A stretch of DNA of 64,000 bases from positions 1-64,000 of the forward strand of contig CACHAK010000006.1 in assembly GCA_902577765.1 (NCBI GenBank), written 5' to 3'. The notes beneath the pieces are model-generated. The model did not search any database, was not told the DNA's origin, and saw only the letters and a program-made list of their open reading frames with translations. Of the stretch, positions 17,696-26,125 are shown piece by piece. The stretch comes from an uncultured Pelagibacteraceae bacterium (GTDB lineage Bacteria; Pseudomonadota; Alphaproteobacteria; Pelagibacterales; AG-422-B15). Both the position numbers and the translations under genes were made by a program. Position 1 is the stretch's first letter. Every line of letters starts with the position of its first letter.

Positions 17696-18039
17696 TGAAA
17701 CGATTCGTGCTTTTAATGTTCATTTTTAAAATTCTGCTGAGCACAAACATCTATGCTGACGACTTTAAGAGTTGTATAGCTTATTTTCAAAACACTTCAT
17801 CTCTAGAAATAGGGTACGATGAGACAATAATTAATTGTGAAATATATTTTAATACTCATCCTAGCAGTAACTTCAATGAGTATAGTCTTTGTATGTTGCA
17901 GAATATTAAATCAGCTAAAAATATTGATGATTATTTTTATGAGTCAGACCAATGTGTGATTAATCACTGTTCTTCTAATTTAGAAACTTTTTTTAATGGT
18001 AGTGATCCTGGCTTTTGTACGTTATTAGAAGAGGTGTAG
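17695..18039 (+). CDS. Small secreted protein with six cysteines, unknown function
   Basis: I do not recognise this 114-residue protein. It has a clear signal peptide (basic start MKRF, hydrophobic core, cleavage probably after NIYA) and a mature part of about 92 residues with six cysteines, an even number that suits three disulfides in the periplasm. The rest is acidic and polar. It is divergent from the MFS transporter across a possible Pho box. The ATG overlaps the last TGTAAT repeat, so a leaderless start is possible. Confidence 0.6.
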   Translation: MKRFVLLMFIFKILLSTNIYADDFKSCIAYFQNTSSLEIGYDETIINCEIYFNTHPSSNFNEYSLCMLQNIKSAKNIDDYFYESDQCVINHCSSNLETFFNGSDPGFCTLLEEV

Positions 18040-18477
18040 TTAAAAAATCTGCCACCATGACTTTTCTTTTTCATTTTCTGTCTCTTCTTGCAGTTCGTCT
18101 GACTCATTAACAATTCCAATTCTCATATCTTGTCCGGCAACATTGCCTTCTCTCGCTATAGTTTGAGCCTCTTTCAATTTCATTTTTGCAAGGACGTTTT
18201 GATTTTTATTACACAATTCCATTCCTTCAAGCATTAAATTATGTGCTTTCGTTGCTGAATCTGGGTCAGCTCGCTGTATATCGTTTTTAACTGATCCACG
18301 GAGCGTTAATACACTTAAATCTTCACAGTTTCCTATATTGCTCTCGTATGTACTTTCAGTATTGGTAGAATAGTCACTTCCAGCTTGCCCAATTGTATTG
18401 TCTTCATGACTGTCTGCAAGAGCAAGAGATGATAACATGTACGACGTTATTAAAAAGAATTGAATAAATTTGGTCAT
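18040..18477 (-). CDS. Secreted protein of unknown function downstream of phnE
   Basis: A 145-residue protein with a signal peptide (MTKFIQFFLITSY..., cleavage likely after LALA). The mature part is acidic and hydrophilic, has two cysteines and a helical middle section with ATKAHNLMLEGMELC and MKLKEAQTIAREG. No family recognised. It lies 56 bases downstream of phnE on the same strand, but a run of A/T at 18521-18543 probably ends the phnCDEE transcript, so it may be a separate unit. Confidence 0.6.
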   Translation of the reverse strand: MTKFIQFFLITSYMLSSLALADSHEDNTIGQAGSDYSTNTESTYESNIGNCEDLSVLTLRGSVKNDIQRADPDSATKAHNLMLEGMELCNKNQNVLAKMKLKEAQTIAREGNVAGQDMRIGIVNESDELQEETENEKEKSWWQIF

Positions 18478-18520
18478 AATTAATGATACAAATAGATTGT
18501 TAAAAAAATATTAAGATCTC

Positions 18521-18543
18521 AAAAAAAAAAAAATTATTTTTTT
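18521..18543 (-). terminator. A-run/T-run, probable end of the phnCDEE transcript
   Basis: On the minus strand the phnE stop region is A-rich and is followed at once by an uninterrupted run of 13 T. The A and T runs can pair to form a weak stem with a T-rich tail. This resembles a simple Rho-independent terminator, though the stem has no G-C pairs. Confidence 0.4.
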
Positions 18544-19943
18544 GCCATTTTTGCCAATTGTAATTCTGCTCCTAGCGTTTCATCACCAATCAAAGCTCTT
18601 CTTACTTTTGCGGACATTGTATCCATGAAAATAACAACTCCTAAAATCAATAATGACATATACATAACATTTTCCCAACTGGTACCCGTATTTATTGCTC
18701 CAAGTAATTGTAAACCTATGCCGCCTGCGCCCATGGCACCTATAATAACAGCTCCTCTCGTGTTTGATTCTAAGTAGTAAAGAGTTTGGGAAATAAAAAT
18801 AGGAAGTATTTGAGGTATAATTCCAAATCTGTGTTGAAGAGTTTTATTCGCTCCCGTAGACTCTACACCTTCTTGTTGCTTTTCTTCAGTATTTTCTATT
18901 GCTTCAGACATTAATTTTCCAAGAGTTCCTGTATCTGTAATTGCAATAGCAAATATTCCAGTAAATGGTCCTGGTCCGAAGGCTCTTAAAAAAATTAAGC
19001 TCCAAATCAAAAAATCGATGCCTCTTAATGTATCAAATAACCGTCTTAATATCGTTCGAACAAATTTAAAAGGCGTTACATTGTAAGCTGCAAAAAATGC
19101 CAGAGGAAAACCCAGAAGAGCTGCTAGTAGGGTGCCCAATAGAGCCATAAAAATTGTCTCTAATAAAGCCCACAATATTTGTCCATGATGCCACATATCA
19201 TTATTTAGAAATTCTTGAATTAGAAGCGAAAAATTTGAAATATTGGGGTCAACTCTATCGCCTGAGAATGAAAGTGAAATAGCATTCCAAATTCCATATG
19301 GTTCTAAAGGACTGTCAAAGTCAAACCAGAAATAGTTCCAACCAAGATTGTACCTATGTACTTCAACTTTTTTTGAATAAACTTGAACTCTTTCGTAAAG
19401 AGATGGTCTAACCTCTATTTTATTTTCCGTTACCCTTATCCATTTTGGGAGATTATCTACATTTTCAACGTAAGGCTTACCTTGTTCATCAAGACGAAAA
19501 ACAAGTGTTTCTTTGGTGTCTGGCCAGTTTTCTATTGTAACTTTATCATCGTATAGATTTGCAAACCCTCCATTTTTAAAACTTATTTTTGTTTCACCCT
19601 CTGGACCTATGGAAGTCCATTCAGGATACCTTTCTGGAAGACCGTCACTTTTTTGATAGGGGCCAACATACTGAGACCACCTGCTTCCTTCAAAGGATAT
19701 AATTATATCATCTGGTTCACTCCATTTCATTGTGACATGGTCTTTATGTGCATATGTGTCGAGGGCAAACAATGAAGCTCTTTCAGGACTCCATTTTTTA
19801 TGAATCTGCAATATGTCGAGGCTTAAAATTGCTATGATTAAATACACTATAATCCCGAGCACTAAAAAAGTTGACCACATTTTAGATGAAAATTTAGTAA
19901 CTACTATATCTGAATAATTTTTAATAATTTCAGACCTGTTCAT
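18534..19943 (-). CDS. phnE: Phosphonate ABC transporter permease PhnE (second, long copy)
   Basis: A 469-residue permease subunit. After a first helix near residues 20-45 there is a region of about 180 residues, tryptophan-rich and probably periplasmic, and then a five-to-six-helix permease core. The coupling loop LMSEAIENTEEKQQEGVESTGA is followed by IIGAMGAGGIGLQLL as in PhnE. I use ATG 19943, which overlaps the previous phnE stop as ATGA, in place of a TTG at 19973. The long insert is seen in second PhnE copies of marine alphaproteobacteria; its role is unknown. Confidence 0.88.
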   Translation of the reverse strand: MNRSEIIKNYSDIVVTKFSSKMWSTFLVLGIIVYLIIAILSLDILQIHKKWSPERASLFALDTYAHKDHVTMKWSEPDDIIISFEGSRWSQYVGPYQKSDGLPERYPEWTSIGPEGETKISFKNGGFANLYDDKVTIENWPDTKETLVFRLDEQGKPYVENVDNLPKWIRVTENKIEVRPSLYERVQVYSKKVEVHRYNLGWNYFWFDFDSPLEPYGIWNAISLSFSGDRVDPNISNFSLLIQEFLNNDMWHHGQILWALLETIFMALLGTLLAALLGFPLAFFAAYNVTPFKFVRTILRRLFDTLRGIDFLIWSLIFLRAFGPGPFTGIFAIAITDTGTLGKLMSEAIENTEEKQQEGVESTGANKTLQHRFGIIPQILPIFISQTLYYLESNTRGAVIIGAMGAGGIGLQLLGAINTGTSWENVMYMSLLILGVVIFMDTMSAKVRRALIGDETLGAELQLAKMAKK

Positions 19944-20794
19944 GATTTCAATCCTATTAATGATTTTCGCCAATAACTTGATAAGTAATCCAATGCAATG
20001 ATCGTAGACACAAGTAAAAACATTATTGCAATAGTGTCAGCTTCATATTTCCACTGTATATTAGTGTAAAGTTGCTCACCGATACCACCAGCGCCAACAA
20101 ATCCCAAAATAGTTGAAGCCCTTATATTAATCTCAAATCTTAAAATTGTGTAAGTTAGAAATAGAGGGAGTGCCTGAGTTACCACACCAAATCTTATTCT
20201 GGTAAACCATGAAGCTCCACAGGACTCAAGACCTTCAATTGGATTTTTGTCGACATTCTCTATAGCTTCTGAAAACAGTTTGCCAAGAGCTCCTGCGGTA
20301 TGAATTATGATGGCAATTACAGCAGGCAGTGCTGACTTTCCCAGTAGATACAACAAAACAAGCGCAATAACTAATTCTGGAAACGATCTGCATATATCCA
20401 TGATGCGTCGAAATATTAATACAGTAGTTTTACTTTTGATTAAATTACGACTTGAAAAAATACTTAAAAAAAAGGCTAGCAACGTACCCATTGCTGTTGA
20501 AAATAGAGCCATATTAATAGTGCTTATTAAATCTGGAAGGTATTCAAGTAACAATAAATTCCATCTATAACCGTATTCCCATGACCCAACAAATAGATCA
20601 ACTGGGTAATCGAAAAATTTAGGTAATCCAACCCAGATACTAGTCGCATTTCCTGTTTCTGCTACAATTAAACCCGAATAAATAACTGCTATCAATGCCG
20701 CAATTGAGAGAAAAGAATAAATTGATCTTGTTCTTGTAAGAGATTTTAAATTATTTTCAATTTTAATTAAATTTTCTGGCAATGATGATTGCAC
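19940..20794 (-). CDS. phnE: Phosphonate ABC transporter permease PhnE (first copy)
   Basis: A 284-residue inner-membrane permease. The coupling motif SEAIENVDKNPIEGLESCGAS and the following ASTILGFVGAGGIGEQLY are typical PhnE. I place the start at the GTG at 20794, with a full GGAGG 20800-20804 and 5-base spacer upstream; a TTG at 20806 would lie over that ribosome binding site. It pairs with the long second PhnE, which it overlaps by 4 bases, so the channel is probably a heterodimer. Confidence 0.92.
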   Translation of the reverse strand: MQSSLPENLIKIENNLKSLTRTRSIYSFLSIAALIAVIYSGLIVAETGNATSIWVGLPKFFDYPVDLFVGSWEYGYRWNLLLLEYLPDLISTINMALFSTAMGTLLAFFLSIFSSRNLIKSKTTVLIFRRIMDICRSFPELVIALVLLYLLGKSALPAVIAIIIHTAGALGKLFSEAIENVDKNPIEGLESCGASWFTRIRFGVVTQALPLFLTYTILRFEINIRASTILGFVGAGGIGEQLYTNIQWKYEADTIAIMFLLVSTIIALDYLSSYWRKSLIGLKS

Positions 20795-20814
20795 TGTTTC
20801 CTCCAAATAAACAA

Positions 20815-20853
20815 CTAACTAAGAGGATGGGGCATGCCATCCTCTTAAGTTAG
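20815..20853 (-). terminator. Hairpin between phnD and phnE
   Basis: A near-perfect stem of 16 bp with one bulged base and a 6-base loop lies between the phnD stop and phnE. It has GC-rich inner pairs (GAGGATGG/CCATCCTC) but no T run. As with the hairpin after pstS, it may lower expression of the permease genes relative to the binding protein or protect phnD mRNA. Confidence 0.65.
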
Positions 20854-20870
20854 CAAACAACTACCGAAAT

Positions 20871-21830
20871 TTATTCGGCTTTTTTAGCTTCGATTTTAGC
20901 TTTACGAGCAGCTACAATAGTTTCATAGAAACTGTGGTCGACTGGCACCCAAGCTTTAACAACTCCATTTGCAACATTCTCGCTGCATTGTGGGTCATTT
21001 TCATGGATCCACTGCTTCATGCCTACCATGACCTGATGCGCTCTCACAGGCATATTAGTTGGCATTACAATCGGTCCATTTGGTATCAAAGCAGAGGACC
21101 AAATCTGCTTGATGTCATCCATATTTAATAGTCCTTTATCAACCATTTTTCTCAGATTTCCAGAAGAGTAACCTTCGCTCCATTCACCAACTCCAGATAC
21201 CCATGTCACACCTGCATCGATATCACCATTAAGAACTGCCAAAACGTTATTTTCATGACCACCTGAAAATTGTGTAGAGCCAAAGTATGAGTCTGGATCC
21301 ATTCCTGCAGCTTTTAATTCGATTGACGGTATTAGATAACCAGATGTTGAATTAGGATCAGCCCATCCAAAAGATTTACCTTTTAAATCATCAAGTGAAT
21401 TGATACCCGAGTCTGATCTCGTAACCATGACTGAATAATAGCCCATATCTCCTGTTGGCTGCATTCTGGTTAAAATTGGTACAGTAGCGGTAGGATCTTC
21501 TAGATATATACCCGCATATCCTGATGAGCCAAACCAAGCATAATCTAAGCTGCCACCAAGCATTGACTCCATTGTTCCTGCATAATCTTTAAAAGTATAA
21601 ATTTTAGCTGGTACTCCATATGCAACTTCCGCATATTCCTTTAGACATGCATTATTCTTAATAATGTCTTGAGCTGATTCATCGCCTAAAAATCCAAGTC
21701 TCATTTCAGGTTGATATTTACTCAAGTCCATTGTTGGTCCTTTATAGCCAGATACATCCCATGCGTATGCATTTGCAGACACAAAAAGGAATGAACAAGC
21801 AATAATAGACCTTACTAAATTTTTAATCAT
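20871..21830 (-). CDS. phnD: Phosphonate-binding periplasmic protein PhnD
   Basis: A 319-residue solute-binding protein with signal peptide (cleavage likely at NAYA-WD). The family pattern is clear: RLGFLGDES at the start of lobe 1, MESMLGGSLDYAWFGSSGY, SLDDLKGKSFGWADPNSTSGYLIP and AVLNGDIDAGVTW. PhnD proteins bind 2-aminoethylphosphonate or similar phosphonates; the ligand here cannot be settled by eye. AAGGAGAT stands 9 bases before the ATG. It is the second gene of phnCDEE. Confidence 0.92.
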   Translation of the reverse strand: MIKNLVRSIIACSFLFVSANAYAWDVSGYKGPTMDLSKYQPEMRLGFLGDESAQDIIKNNACLKEYAEVAYGVPAKIYTFKDYAGTMESMLGGSLDYAWFGSSGYAGIYLEDPTATVPILTRMQPTGDMGYYSVMVTRSDSGINSLDDLKGKSFGWADPNSTSGYLIPSIELKAAGMDPDSYFGSTQFSGGHENNVLAVLNGDIDAGVTWVSGVGEWSEGYSSGNLRKMVDKGLLNMDDIKQIWSSALIPNGPIVMPTNMPVRAHQVMVGMKQWIHENDPQCSENVANGVVKAWVPVDHSFYETIVAARKAKIEAKKAE

Positions 21831-21882
21831 TTTTAGTGTATCTCCTTGTTAGTTGTTAAGTTTTTTTTTGAAAAGGCTAACA

Positions 21883-22686
21883 TTATCCTGCCTCTGCAAA
21901 CTGTTCGTCACCAAGTGAAGTTGAAGTAACTGTTGGTTCAAATGCTTCTTCAGCTTCAGCACCATAAATTTCTCTTGCAACATCATCTTTTAAATTTGAA
22001 GGTACATCATCAAAAACAATTTCCCCAAGTCTCATGCCAATGATTCTGTCACAATAATTTTTAGCGGTATCAAGAGTATGAAGATTTGCAAGAACAGTAA
22101 TCTTCTTTTCTCTATGAATATTTCTAAGTGATTCCATTACAAGTCGGGCATTAAGAGGGTCTAGCGATGCAATAGGCTCGTCGGCTAAAATCATTTTTGG
22201 TTGCTGCATCATAGCTCTACAAATTGCAACCCTTTGTTGCTGTCCACCAGATAAAGTCTCTGCTCTTTGCAGCGCGGTTTCAGCCATTCCCAATTTATCC
22301 AGAGCCATCAATGCATCAATGCGTTCATCTTTAGTGAAAAGTTTTAAGCTTGATCGAATAGTGCCTTGAATATTTGATCTTCCAAGAATCACATTTGTTA
22401 AAACATCTAAACGGGGCACAAGATTGAATTGCTGAAATATCATGGCACAATCTTTTTGCCATGCTCGTTTATCTTTCTTTGTTAATGAAAGTATATCTTT
22501 GCCTTCAATAAAAATAGATCCACTAGTTGCGTCGGTAAGACGATTCATTATTCTCAGTAATGTTGACTTTCCAGCACCAGATCTGCCAATGATACCAATC
22601 ATTTCAGGTTTATTAATTTCAAATGTGACATCGTTTACTGCACGGTTGTCACCAAAATACTTATTTAATTTCTCTACTTTGATCAT
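21883..22686 (-). CDS. phnC: Phosphonate ABC transporter ATP-binding protein PhnC
   Basis: The ATPase of the phosphonate importer, 267 residues. Walker A is GRSGAGKST, the signature [14 protein letters not shown], Walker [14 protein letters not shown], and the H loop [10 protein letters not shown], which is the form seen in PhnC. There is an acidic C-terminal tail of about 20 residues ([12 protein letters not shown]...). It is the first gene of the operon, and paired Pho boxes lie 51-89 bases upstream. Confidence 0.94.
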   Translation of the reverse strand: MIKVEKLNKYFGDNRAVNDVTFEINKPEMIGIIGRSGAGKSTLLRIMNRLTDATSGSIFIEGKDILSLTKKDKRAWQKDCAMIFQQFNLVPRLDVLTNVILGRSNIQGTIRSSLKLFTKDERIDALMALDKLGMAETALQRAETLSGGQQQRVAICRAMMQQPKMILADEPIASLDPLNARLVMESLRNIHREKKITVLANLHTLDTAKNYCDRIIGMRLGEIVFDDVPSNLKDDVAREIYGAEAEEAFEPTVTSTSLGDEQFAEAG

Positions 22687-22736
22687 TAGTATGAATTAAA
22701 AGTAATACAAAAAAATTAAATTAAATTTGCATTTTT

Positions 22737-22775
22737 ATTACAGATATTTTGCAATTTATTACGGTTATGTTACAG
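22737..22775 (-). promoter_or_regulatory. Tandem Pho boxes upstream of phnC
   Basis: On the minus strand CTGTAAC (from 22775) is followed by CCGTAAT exactly 11 bases on, TTGCAAAA 11 further, and CTGTAAT after another 10-11. The first 18-mer (22758-22775) matches the PhoB consensus at about 13 positions, as well as the pstS box does. The second (22737-22754) is weaker. The same gap separates phnC from the divergent HD oxygenase gene, so the site may act on both. Confidence 0.65.
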
Positions 22776-22820
22776 CTCAAATTGTTGACATTAAAAAAAA
22801 TATAATTAATCATTTAAATC

Positions 22821-23420
22821 ATGCAATTAGATAAAATCCAATCTCTAGAAAATAAATTAAATTCAGCTTCAATTATTGAACGTACCAATGTTTTATGTGA
22901 AATTATTGATCAAAGAGGTTCGTGCAGTTTTTATGACGAAGAGATTACTCAATTACAACATGCTCTTCAGTGCGCAACCTTAGCTAAAGAAAATAATGAA
23001 AGTGATAAATTTATTACTGCTTCATTATTTCACGATTTAGGGCATATGTTGACTGGCGAAGATGTAAATAGCCATGATTTTTTAAACAATGACAAGTATC
23101 ATGAAAACGTTGCTGCATCTTTTTTATCCATGTATTTCCCTGAAGAAGTTACTTACCCAATTAAAATGCACGTTATTGCAAAGAGATATCTATGTTCTGT
23201 TCAATCAGATTATTATGACGGTCTTTCAGAAGGCTCCAAAAGAAGTTTTAAACTTCAAGGAGGATATTTAAACAAAGATGCTATTCGAAAACTGGAAAGT
23301 CATAAATATTTTGAAGATGCAGTAAGACTTCGAAAGTATGATGACAATGCGAAAATTAGGGGAAAGAAAACTGAAGCTATTTCATTCTTTCATCCTTTTA
23401 TTAAAAAGTCCTATATTTGA
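22821..23420 (+). CDS. PhnZ/TmpB-like HD-domain mixed-valent di-iron oxygenase
   Basis: A 199-residue HD-domain protein of the phosphonate-associated type (TIGR03276-like). PhnZ cleaves 1-hydroxy-2-aminoethylphosphonate to glycine and phosphate. Iron ligands and substrate residues of PhnZ all have a match: Tyr38 and Glu41 in YDEEITQ, His47, His71-Asp72, His94, His117, and an Asp in KYDDNAK; Lys121 keeps the His+4 spacing of the phosphonate-binding lysine. Keeping both Tyr and Glu favours an aminoethylphosphonate-like substrate. The hydroxylase PhnY is not in the window. It overlaps the next gene by 4 bases. Confidence 0.82.
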   Translation: MQLDKIQSLENKLNSASIIERTNVLCEIIDQRGSCSFYDEEITQLQHALQCATLAKENNESDKFITASLFHDLGHMLTGEDVNSHDFLNNDKYHENVAASFLSMYFPEEVTYPIKMHVIAKRYLCSVQSDYYDGLSEGSKRSFKLQGGYLNKDAIRKLESHKYFEDAVRLRKYDDNAKIRGKKTEAISFFHPFIKKSYI

Positions 23421-23932
23421 ACTTTACTAAAATAAAGCTTTCGAAGATTGTTAAAGCAAAAAAAAATCTTGGTAATTTGGTTATATCCAGTTGTCCAGGT
23501 ATCAGTAATTCTAGGTTTGATAAATTTACTTATAAAAAAGATTTAACAATTATCAACGACCTAAATATATCGCTTGTTGTTTCATTGATAGAACTTAATG
23601 AAATTAGAAGTTTTGAAATTAATGAGTTCCATAAAGATCTAGAGGAGAACAATGTTAGGGCCTATAGCATGCCTATAAAAAACTATGGTATTCCAGCTCA
23701 GATTAAAAAAAATGAATATATTCAAATTATCAGAGATTGTGGTACTCAATTAGAACTCAATAAAAATGTTTACCTGCATTGTTATGCTGGATTAGGTAGA
23801 TCTGGAATGTTTGCTTCACTTATTTTAAAGACACTAGGACTAGACTCAAAGCAATGCATAAATCTTGTAAGGAATTGCCGGCCAGGTACAATTGAAACAG
23901 AGGAACAAGAAAAATTTGTAATCAACTTTTAA
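23417..23932 (+). CDS. CX5R dual-specificity-like phosphatase in the phosphonate cluster
   Basis: A 171-residue protein with the cysteine phosphatase P-loop HC122YAGLGR128SG and an upstream region with VVSLIELNEI where the general-acid loop would start. The start is a TTG that overlaps the stop of the HD oxygenase gene (TTGA), so the two are probably made together. Small phosphatases of this kind recur beside PhnZ-like genes in phosphonate clusters, but their substrate is not known to me. A protein tyrosine phosphatase role is possible. It ends 4 bases inside phnX on the other strand. Confidence 0.72.
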   Translation: MNFTKIKLSKIVKAKKNLGNLVISSCPGISNSRFDKFTYKKDLTIINDLNISLVVSLIELNEIRSFEINEFHKDLEENNVRAYSMPIKNYGIPAQIKKNEYIQIIRDCGTQLELNKNVYLHCYAGLGRSGMFASLILKTLGLDSKQCINLVRNCRPGTIETEEQEKFVINF

Positions 23933-24765
23933 GGCCCTTCACCACGTGAAAGCCTTTTGTTAATATCATCAATAACGGCCTCGATATCTGCAATAGTTTC
24001 TATTACGTAATGCGCACCTGCTTTATAAAGCAGATCTTTTGCATATCCTTGTTTCATATCAAGTTCTTCTTTACTCAGATCATCAGCTTCTTCTAAGGAA
24101 TTTATATTCATATAATTCGAATATCGCGTTACACCAACACCCCAACAACCAGCATTAATTGCTTCTCCAATTCCTGAAACAGTATCATCAATTTTTATAA
24201 CTGATTGAATGGACTCTATATTCATTATATCTAAATTTTTATATAACATGTGGGGAAGGGGTCGAACGCCATTTTTAACATCATCACCTGCAACTGACGC
24301 ATCAGGAACATATCCCTGTTTTGCTGATTCTTCCTCTAAAATATTAACCATTGACCGCACAAAACCTGTTGTGCAACCAACTTTTATACCTCTATTTTGA
24401 ACCCGTTTAATTACTTCTGCTGTTCCGGGTAATAATTTTGAGTACTGTTTTAAGCATTTAAGCTGCAATGGAACAAAATCTGCGTACATATTTTCAACAT
24501 CAGACATTTGTGGGTCTTTACCATGTACTATGTTCCAGCGCTTTCTTATTTCAGCGTTCTCTGTGAGTGCTTTTATATGTAAATCTTTTCGTAAACCCAT
24601 GGGTTCTCTTGCCTCTTCCATGGAGATTACAACCTTTTGTTTCTTAAAAACCTCAACAAACACTATTGTTGGAGCAATCACGTATGCGTCAGCAGTAGTT
24701 CCACTCCAGTCTAATACCAAACCTTTTATCTCTCCTTTATATCTATTTTCTGACAAATATTTCAA
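23929..24765 (-). CDS. phnX: PhnX, phosphonoacetaldehyde hydrolase (phosphonatase)
   Basis: HAD-superfamily enzyme that splits phosphonoacetaldehyde into acetaldehyde and phosphate. The nucleophile is D19 in VLDWSGTTAD, and K60 in REPMGLRKDLH is the Schiff-base lysine that sets phosphonatases apart from other HAD enzymes. IKIDDTVSGIGEA supplies the magnesium-site acids. At 278 residues it is of normal length. The start is a TTG. Its usual partner, the transaminase PhnW, is not in this window, so the source of its substrate must be encoded elsewhere or come from another route. Confidence 0.92.
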   Translation of the reverse strand: MKYLSENRYKGEIKGLVLDWSGTTADAYVIAPTIVFVEVFKKQKVVISMEEAREPMGLRKDLHIKALTENAEIRKRWNIVHGKDPQMSDVENMYADFVPLQLKCLKQYSKLLPGTAEVIKRVQNRGIKVGCTTGFVRSMVNILEEESAKQGYVPDASVAGDDVKNGVRPLPHMLYKNLDIMNIESIQSVIKIDDTVSGIGEAINAGCWGVGVTRYSNYMNINSLEEADDLSKEELDMKQGYAKDLLYKAGAHYVIETIADIEAVIDDINKRLSRGEGP

Positions 24766-24801
24766 AACTATTTAACCTTTTTTTGCTTTATTTTGACACT
24801 G

Positions 24802-25428
24802 TTATGGCGTTAGCCATTCCTTGTTTAAACTGCCATTTGTGGATGTAAACAAGGCTCGGCGATGACCTTGACGATGCAAATAAAGCCACTCAATCGAGTG
24901 AATTTGAATTTCCACTAAAGTAAAGTTGTTGTAACCGTTTTGTAAAAGATCATCGTCTGGAAGTTCGTTTTCATGCTCTGGTAAGTACCCTGAAGTTGGT
25001 TCATCTGAGGGGGTCCCAGGTGCCTTTTCAACAACATAACATTTCTTGCTAAATGATCTTGAATTATCCCAGGCTAATTTTGCTTTATCATTTTTATGAT
25101 TGATTTCAGCTTTTCCCGACACTTTAATTTGTATCTTTTTACCATGATCGTAAAACAGCATGGTTACTGCATTATTTTTTTTGATTTCATCAATTTTACT
25201 GGATCGGATATCCGTATGAAAACTTATGGTATTATTTTTCTTATCAACATGTCTGAGGACTACTGTTCTAACCGATGGAAATGAGTCATTGACTGTTGAA
25301 ATATACCCTTGATGTAATTCAGATTTTGACTTTGATTTACCAATTATGAGTTGATCCCAAATATTTTCATAGGTCTTATCAAGATTATTGTAGAAATCAG
25401 GTTTATCGTGTGTGTGATCTTTTACCAT
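24802..25428 (-). CDS. Pyridoxamine 5'-phosphate oxidase-family FMN-binding protein
   Basis: A 208-residue split-barrel flavoprotein. The pattern RTVVLRHVDKKNNTISFHTDIRSSK followed by a K-rich stretch and SFSKKCYVVEK is that of the PNPOx family, and the ending RQGHRRALF...KEWLTP resembles PdxH. It may be a true PdxH, but the substrate-binding end is not identical, and related proteins of unknown substrate exist. Its start overlaps the SDR gene by 7 bases, so the two probably share a transcript. Confidence 0.75.
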   Translation of the reverse strand: MVKDHTHDKPDFYNNLDKTYENIWDQLIIGKSKSKSELHQGYISTVNDSFPSVRTVVLRHVDKKNNTISFHTDIRSSKIDEIKKNNAVTMLFYDHGKKIQIKVSGKAEINHKNDKAKLAWDNSRSFSKKCYVVEKAPGTPSDEPTSGYLPEHENELPDDDLLQNGYNNFTLVEIQIHSIEWLYLHRQGHRRALFTSTNGSLNKEWLTP

Positions 25429-26099
25429 TCGAGCTTTTTTCCTTCATAGTTTAAAAATGAGCCAGAGTTATCGAGATTTAGTTCATTTATAACAGTGATC
25501 ATTTGAGTAATGCTCTCTGGTATGTCTAATTTGGCACTTGTGCCACCCATATCGGTTTTTACCCATCCTGGATGCAAAATAAGAACAGATATATCATCTT
25601 CTTTCCAATCTATGGATAAACTTTTTGCTGCAGAATTAAGAGCTGATTTTGATGAGCGGTAAAAATAAAATCTACCAGAGTAATTGTCATCAATGCTTCC
25701 CATTTGACTGGATATAAAAACTACTTTTTTATCGGATCCCATTTTTAAGTTGTTCTTTAATTTTCTTGCAAGAATTATGGGTATCACAGCATTAATTCTC
25801 ATTTCATTCATCCAGGCATCTGTATCTAGATCTTCTTTTAATTGCTCATCACTAAAAATACCTGCGTTGTGAATGAGTATGTCAATTTTTTGAGACTCGA
25901 TACTTGTTACAAAATTATTCACGCTTGCATCAGAAGTTAAGTCAAGTTCAGCGATATCGATGTTACTAATTTCACCTAACTCTTTTGAGCTTTCTTTATT
26001 TCGAGTGGTTGCAATTATATTATGGTTTGTATTGCTGTATTGCTTTACAAACTCAAGCCCGAGACCTCGGTTAGCTCCTATGATTAATATATTGCTCAT
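25422..26099 (-). CDS. Short-chain dehydrogenase/reductase
   Basis: A 225-residue SDR. The NAD(P) motif is ILIIGANRGLGLEF at the N terminus, LIHNAGIF follows near residue 80, and the active site has Ser (VFISSQMGS) and YRSSK. It resembles the sniffer/CsgA-like group of carbonyl reductases; the substrate is unknown. I use the ATG at 26099; a longer frame to 26141 would overlap the divergent VanZ-like gene and adds no family sequence. Confidence 0.82.
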   Translation of the reverse strand: MSNILIIGANRGLGLEFVKQYSNTNHNIIATTRNKESSKELGEISNIDIAELDLTSDASVNNFVTSIESQKIDILIHNAGIFSDEQLKEDLDTDAWMNEMRINAVIPIILARKLKNNLKMGSDKKVVFISSQMGSIDDNYSGRFYFYRSSKSALNSAAKSLSIDWKEDDISVLILHPGWVKTDMGGTSAKLDIPESITQMITVINELNLDNSGSFLNYEGKKLEW

Positions 26100-26125
26100 T
26101 CTTTTTATAAATTTATAGTTATAAT

